Source of the DNA: an uncultured bacterium
GTDB taxonomy: Bacteria; Bacteroidota; Bacteroidia; Bacteroidales; Bacteroidaceae
NCBI GenBank assembly: GCA_905215345.1
Contig: CAJMPR010000017.1
Span: forward strand, 1 to 64,000
Length of the DNA stretch: 64,000 nt
Reading direction: 5' to 3'
In this document: positions 61,075 to 64,000 of the stretch, piece after piece
Layout of the letters: every line of letters starts with the position of its first letter
Position numbering within the stretch: position 1 is the stretch's first letter
Made by a program: the position numbers and the translations under genes
Notes under the pieces: model-generated
What the model was told of the DNA's origin: nothing
Database searches by the model: none
Seen by the model: only the letters and a program-made list of their open reading frames with translations

Positions 61075-62331
61075 ATGATAGACATTTGGCAAGAAATATA
61101 CGGAACCATCAAACGCAATAAGTTACGTACGTTCCTCACCGGTTTTGCAGTAGCATGGGGCATCTTCATGCTGATTGTACTGCTGGGAGCCGGTAACGGC
61201 ATTATACATGCTTTCGAGCAGAATTCATCCGAACGTGCGCTGAATTCCATCCGTTTAGGTGGCGGATGGACAACAAAAGCTTACAACGGACTTAAAGAAG
61301 GACGCTATATCCAGTTAGAAAACAAAGACCTTGCCGCTACTGAAAAGTATTTTCCTGACAATATTATTCAAGCCGGCGCCGTTTTATATCAGAATAGCGT
61401 AAACATTAGTTTCGGACAAGAATATATCAATATCAGGCTAATGGGTGTGCATCCCAATTATGTAGAATCCGAAGCCATAAAAACCTTCTCCGGCCGTTTC
61501 ATTAATAAGAATGATATAAGAGAACGAAGAAAGGTGATTATCCTCCACAAGAAGTCGGCTGAAATTCTTTTTAAGAAATCCCATATCGACCCTATCGGAC
61601 AGTTTGTCAATGCAGGCGGAGTGGCTTATCAAATAGCCGGTCTTTACGACGACCAGGGAGACCAAAGCAGTGTAGCTTATATTCCCTTTTCTACTTTACA
61701 GACAATTTATAACAAAGGCAACAAACTCAACAACATCATCTTCACTACCAAAAACCTGACAAGTGAGGAAAACAATGACGCCTTTGAGAAAGAATACCGC
61801 CGGGTTATCGCCGCCAATCACCGCTTTGACCCCACCGACGAAAGCGCCATCTGGATATGGAACCGCTTCACTCAATATCTGCAAACACAAAATGCCGGAA
61901 ACATCCTCCGTACAGCCATTTGGGTGATTGGTATCTTTACGCTTCTGAGTGGTATTGTAGGTGTATCAAATATCATGTTGATAACCGTCAAAGAACGTAC
62001 GCGTGAGTTCGGCATCCGTAAAGCATTAGGTGCCAAACCACTTTCTATCCTTTGGCTGATTATCGTGGAGAGCGTAGTGATTACCACTTTTTTCGGCTAC
62101 ATAGGCATGGTGGCGGGTATTGGCGCAACCGAGTGGATGAACGTTGCCTTTGGTACCCAAACGGCAGACGCAGGCATGTTTCAAGCGAAGATGTTCACCG
62201 ACCCGACAGTAGACATCAGCATTGCCATCCAAGCTACACTGACTCTCGTCATCGCCGGTACATTGGCAGGTTTCTTCCCCGCTAAAAAGGCAGTGAGTAT
62301 CAGTCCTATCGAAGCATTAAGAGCGGACTGA
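61075..62331 (+). CDS. MacB-like ABC permease 1
   Basis: A 418-residue permease with an N-terminal helix (about 20-42), a periplasmic MacB domain (about 45-270) and three C-terminal helices (from about 282) with the FtsX motif VKERTREFGIRKALGAKP. It ends PIEALRAD. It starts 12 bp after the ATPase gene. It is homologous to the following permease, so the exporter probably uses a heterodimer. Confidence 0.95.
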   Translation: MIDIWQEIYGTIKRNKLRTFLTGFAVAWGIFMLIVLLGAGNGIIHAFEQNSSERALNSIRLGGGWTTKAYNGLKEGRYIQLENKDLAATEKYFPDNIIQAGAVLYQNSVNISFGQEYINIRLMGVHPNYVESEAIKTFSGRFINKNDIRERRKVIILHKKSAEILFKKSHIDPIGQFVNAGGVAYQIAGLYDDQGDQSSVAYIPFSTLQTIYNKGNKLNNIIFTTKNLTSEENNDAFEKEYRRVIAANHRFDPTDESAIWIWNRFTQYLQTQNAGNILRTAIWVIGIFTLLSGIVGVSNIMLITVKERTREFGIRKALGAKPLSILWLIIVESVVITTFFGYIGMVAGIGATEWMNVAFGTQTADAGMFQAKMFTDPTVDISIAIQATLTLVIAGTLAGFFPAKKAVSISPIEALRAD

Positions 62332-62370
62332 AAAATGAAAAATTGAAAATTAAAAATTAAAAGGCTCGGA

Positions 62371-63612
62371 ATGAGAATAGACATGGATACGTGTGAGGAA
62401 ATCCTCATCACGATAACAAGAAACAAAACCCGAAGTCTGCTAACCGCATTCGGTGTGTTCTGGGGCATCTTTATGCTGGTGGCACTCATTGGTGGCGGCA
62501 ATGGCATGCAGGAGAAAATGAAACAGCAGTTTGAAGGGTTTGCCACGAACTCAGGATTCATTGCTTCGCAAAACACAAGTGAGGCCTACAAGGGATTCCG
62601 CAAAGGACGCAGGTGGGACTTGAAACTTGCCGATGTAGAGAGGGTGCAAAATGTAAACGGCATTGAACTGGCTACAGCATCCATCGCCCTATGGGGACAA
62701 ACAGCCGTATATGGCGAAAACAAATATGAATGTTCCGTCAAGGGGCTTTATCCTGAATATGAGCGGATAGAACACCAGGAAATGGCCTACGGACGCTTCA
62801 TTAACGATGTAGACATCCGGGAAGCGCGCAAGGTATGCGTCATCGGCAAGCGCGTCTATGAAAGTCTCTTTAAACCGGGCGAAGATCCTTGTGGAAAGTA
62901 CGTGCGTGTAAATGGCGTCTATTATCGCATCGTTGGCATGTGCTCCTCCGAAGGAAACGTGAATATACAAGGGCAAGCCTCCGAAGCCATCACGCTGCCT
63001 TTCACCACCATGCAGCAAACCTATAATTTAGGAAATACTATACACGTGGTATGCTTCATCATGAAGCCGGGAGTGATGGTTAAAGACGTAACTCCCGAAA
63101 TAGAGAGCGTTGTAAAAGCAGCACATTATATCTCTCCGGATGACAAGCAAGCGATAATGCTGTTGAACGCAGAGGCCATGTTCTCCATGATGGATACTTT
63201 GATGACAGGCACAAGTATTCTGATATGGATGGTGGGCTTAGGAACTTTGTTCGCCGGAGCTATCGGCGTATCCAATATTATGATGGTAACCGTAAAGGAG
63301 CGTACTACGGAAATCGGTATTCGCCGTGCTATCGGCGCCCGTCCAAAAGACATCTTACAGCAGATTCTGTCGGAAAGTATGGTTCTGACTACCATTGCCG
63401 GTATGGCCGGTATCACTTTCGCGGTACTTGTATTACAGGTTCTGGAAAGTGCGGCAAATGATCCGGGCGTTGTTAAAACTCACTATCAGGTTTCTTTCGG
63501 ACTGGCTATCGGTACTTGTGTTCTCCTGATAGCATTGGGAGTTCTTGCCGGACTGGCTCCTGCTTACCGCGCCATGACCATCAAGCCGATTGAGGCGATA
63601 AGGGATGAATGA
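62371..63612 (+). CDS. MacB-like ABC permease 2
   Basis: A 413-residue paralogue of permease 1 with the same layout: the first helix is at about 20-42, the periplasmic domain follows, and the FtsX region carries VKERTTEIGIRRAIGARP and ends PIEAIRDE. It follows permease 1 after 40 bp and precedes the adaptor gene. Confidence 0.95.
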   Translation: MRIDMDTCEEILITITRNKTRSLLTAFGVFWGIFMLVALIGGGNGMQEKMKQQFEGFATNSGFIASQNTSEAYKGFRKGRRWDLKLADVERVQNVNGIELATASIALWGQTAVYGENKYECSVKGLYPEYERIEHQEMAYGRFINDVDIREARKVCVIGKRVYESLFKPGEDPCGKYVRVNGVYYRIVGMCSSEGNVNIQGQASEAITLPFTTMQQTYNLGNTIHVVCFIMKPGVMVKDVTPEIESVVKAAHYISPDDKQAIMLLNAEAMFSMMDTLMTGTSILIWMVGLGTLFAGAIGVSNIMMVTVKERTTEIGIRRAIGARPKDILQQILSESMVLTTIAGMAGITFAVLVLQVLESAANDPGVVKTHYQVSFGLAIGTCVLLIALGVLAGLAPAYRAMTIKPIEAIRDE

Positions 63613-63681
63613 TGATAGGTGGTAAAGTAATAGAGTGATAAGGTGATAAGTTAAGAAATAAAACAATAATACAATAATAAG

Positions 63682-64000
63682 ATGAAAACAAAGAAGTATC
63701 TAAAAATCGCATTGCTGGTGGTCGTAGCCGCCATATTTGTCTGGACATTCGTGTTCTTGTATCAAAAGTCACAGCCTAAAGTGAAGGTGTACGAAACAGT
63801 TGTTCCGGAAATAGCCGATTTGGAGAAAACAACCGTAGCTACCGGTAAAGTAGAACCAAGAGACGAAGTTCTCATCAAACCACAAATATCAGGAATTATC
63901 TCCGAAGTTTATAAAGAAGCCGGACAAACCATCAAACAAGGCGAAGTACTTGCCAAAGTGAAGGTTATCCCCGAACTGGGTACACTGAATTCGGCAGAAA
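63682..64000 (+). CDS. MacA/HlyD-like periplasmic adaptor (partial, cut by window end)
   Basis: The first 106 residues are visible. One N-terminal helix (about 7-27) anchors it in the inner membrane; then a lipoyl/barrel-sandwich half-motif VEPRDEVLIKPQISGIISEVY and KEAGQTIKQGEVLAKV follows. This is the membrane-fusion protein that would link the MacB-like permeases to an outer-membrane TolC-type channel. The rest lies beyond the window. Confidence 0.92.
   Translation, partial: MKTKKYLKIALLVVVAAIFVWTFVFLYQKSQPKVKVYETVVPEIADLEKTTVATGKVEPRDEVLIKPQISGIISEVYKEAGQTIKQGEVLAKVKVIPELGTLNSAE

Overview
The window looks like a chromosomal segment of a gut Bacteroides (or very close relative). Evidence seen in the sequence: SusC/SusD pairs and Bacteroidetes lipoproteins, Bacteroidetes-type promoters (TTTG, about 19-21 bp, TAnnTTTG) in front of dnaX, the tRNA, rplS and others, a fused ribBA, and a cellobiose 2-epimerase/GH130 mannoside operon of the kind known from B. 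fragilis. No rRNA, prophage, CRISPR or full insertion sequence is visible.

Layout. 1-15.96 kb is mostly housekeeping: a DivIC/FtsB-like protein, dnaX, a histidine kinase paired with a degenerate pseudokinase, a 2[4Fe-4S] ferredoxin, aspartate aminotransferase, ribBA, an LptF/LptG-type permease, a START-like protein, tRNA-Met(CAT), an unknown membrane protein, and a GMP synthase whose amidotransferase half is vestigial. 16.3-26.1 kb is a rewired potassium locus: an NtrC-family activator, a sigma-54-type promoter, a 31-aa membrane peptide, kdpF-A-B-C, a TorF-like porin, the KdpD N-terminal part and a separate HAMP/PAS histidine kinase. 26.4 kb carries aspartate kinase.

27.9-48 kb is a mannoside utilisation locus read leftward from one promoter region beside an AraC regulator: GH5, SusC, SusD, surface glycan-binding protein, GH28, GH26, a five-gene corrinoid methyltransfer module (corrinoid protein, two zinc MtaA-like methyltransferases, a MetH-activation-like protein and an FHS/MFS sugar transporter), then GH130 mannosylglucose phosphorylase, a GPH-type transporter and cellobiose 2-epimerase. 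Gaps are 55 bp or less throughout, so about 14 genes probably form one 19-kb unit. The embedded corrinoid module is the strongest candidate for an undescribed system; my inference is B12-dependent O-demethylation of a methylated sugar or related methyl donor released from the glycan.

48-64 kb holds a GH3 beta-glucosidase, an aldo/keto reductase whose stop codon lies in a 174-bp dispersed repeat, a DUF4136-like lipoprotein, an outer-membrane barrel, a split 5'-nucleotidase next to a GH3/serine-hydrolase fusion, rplS, a ROK glucokinase and a MacAB-like ABC exporter cut by the window end.

Two repeat phenomena stand out. A 174-bp element with inverted ends occurs twice in opposite orientation (16059-16232 and 51624-51797). 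Separately, intergenic arrays of five units with a period of 22-23 bp occur at 7494-7593, 13024-13126 and 58951-59056 (and, more weakly, 127-236); the period and unit number are shared, but the unit sequence differs from array to array.
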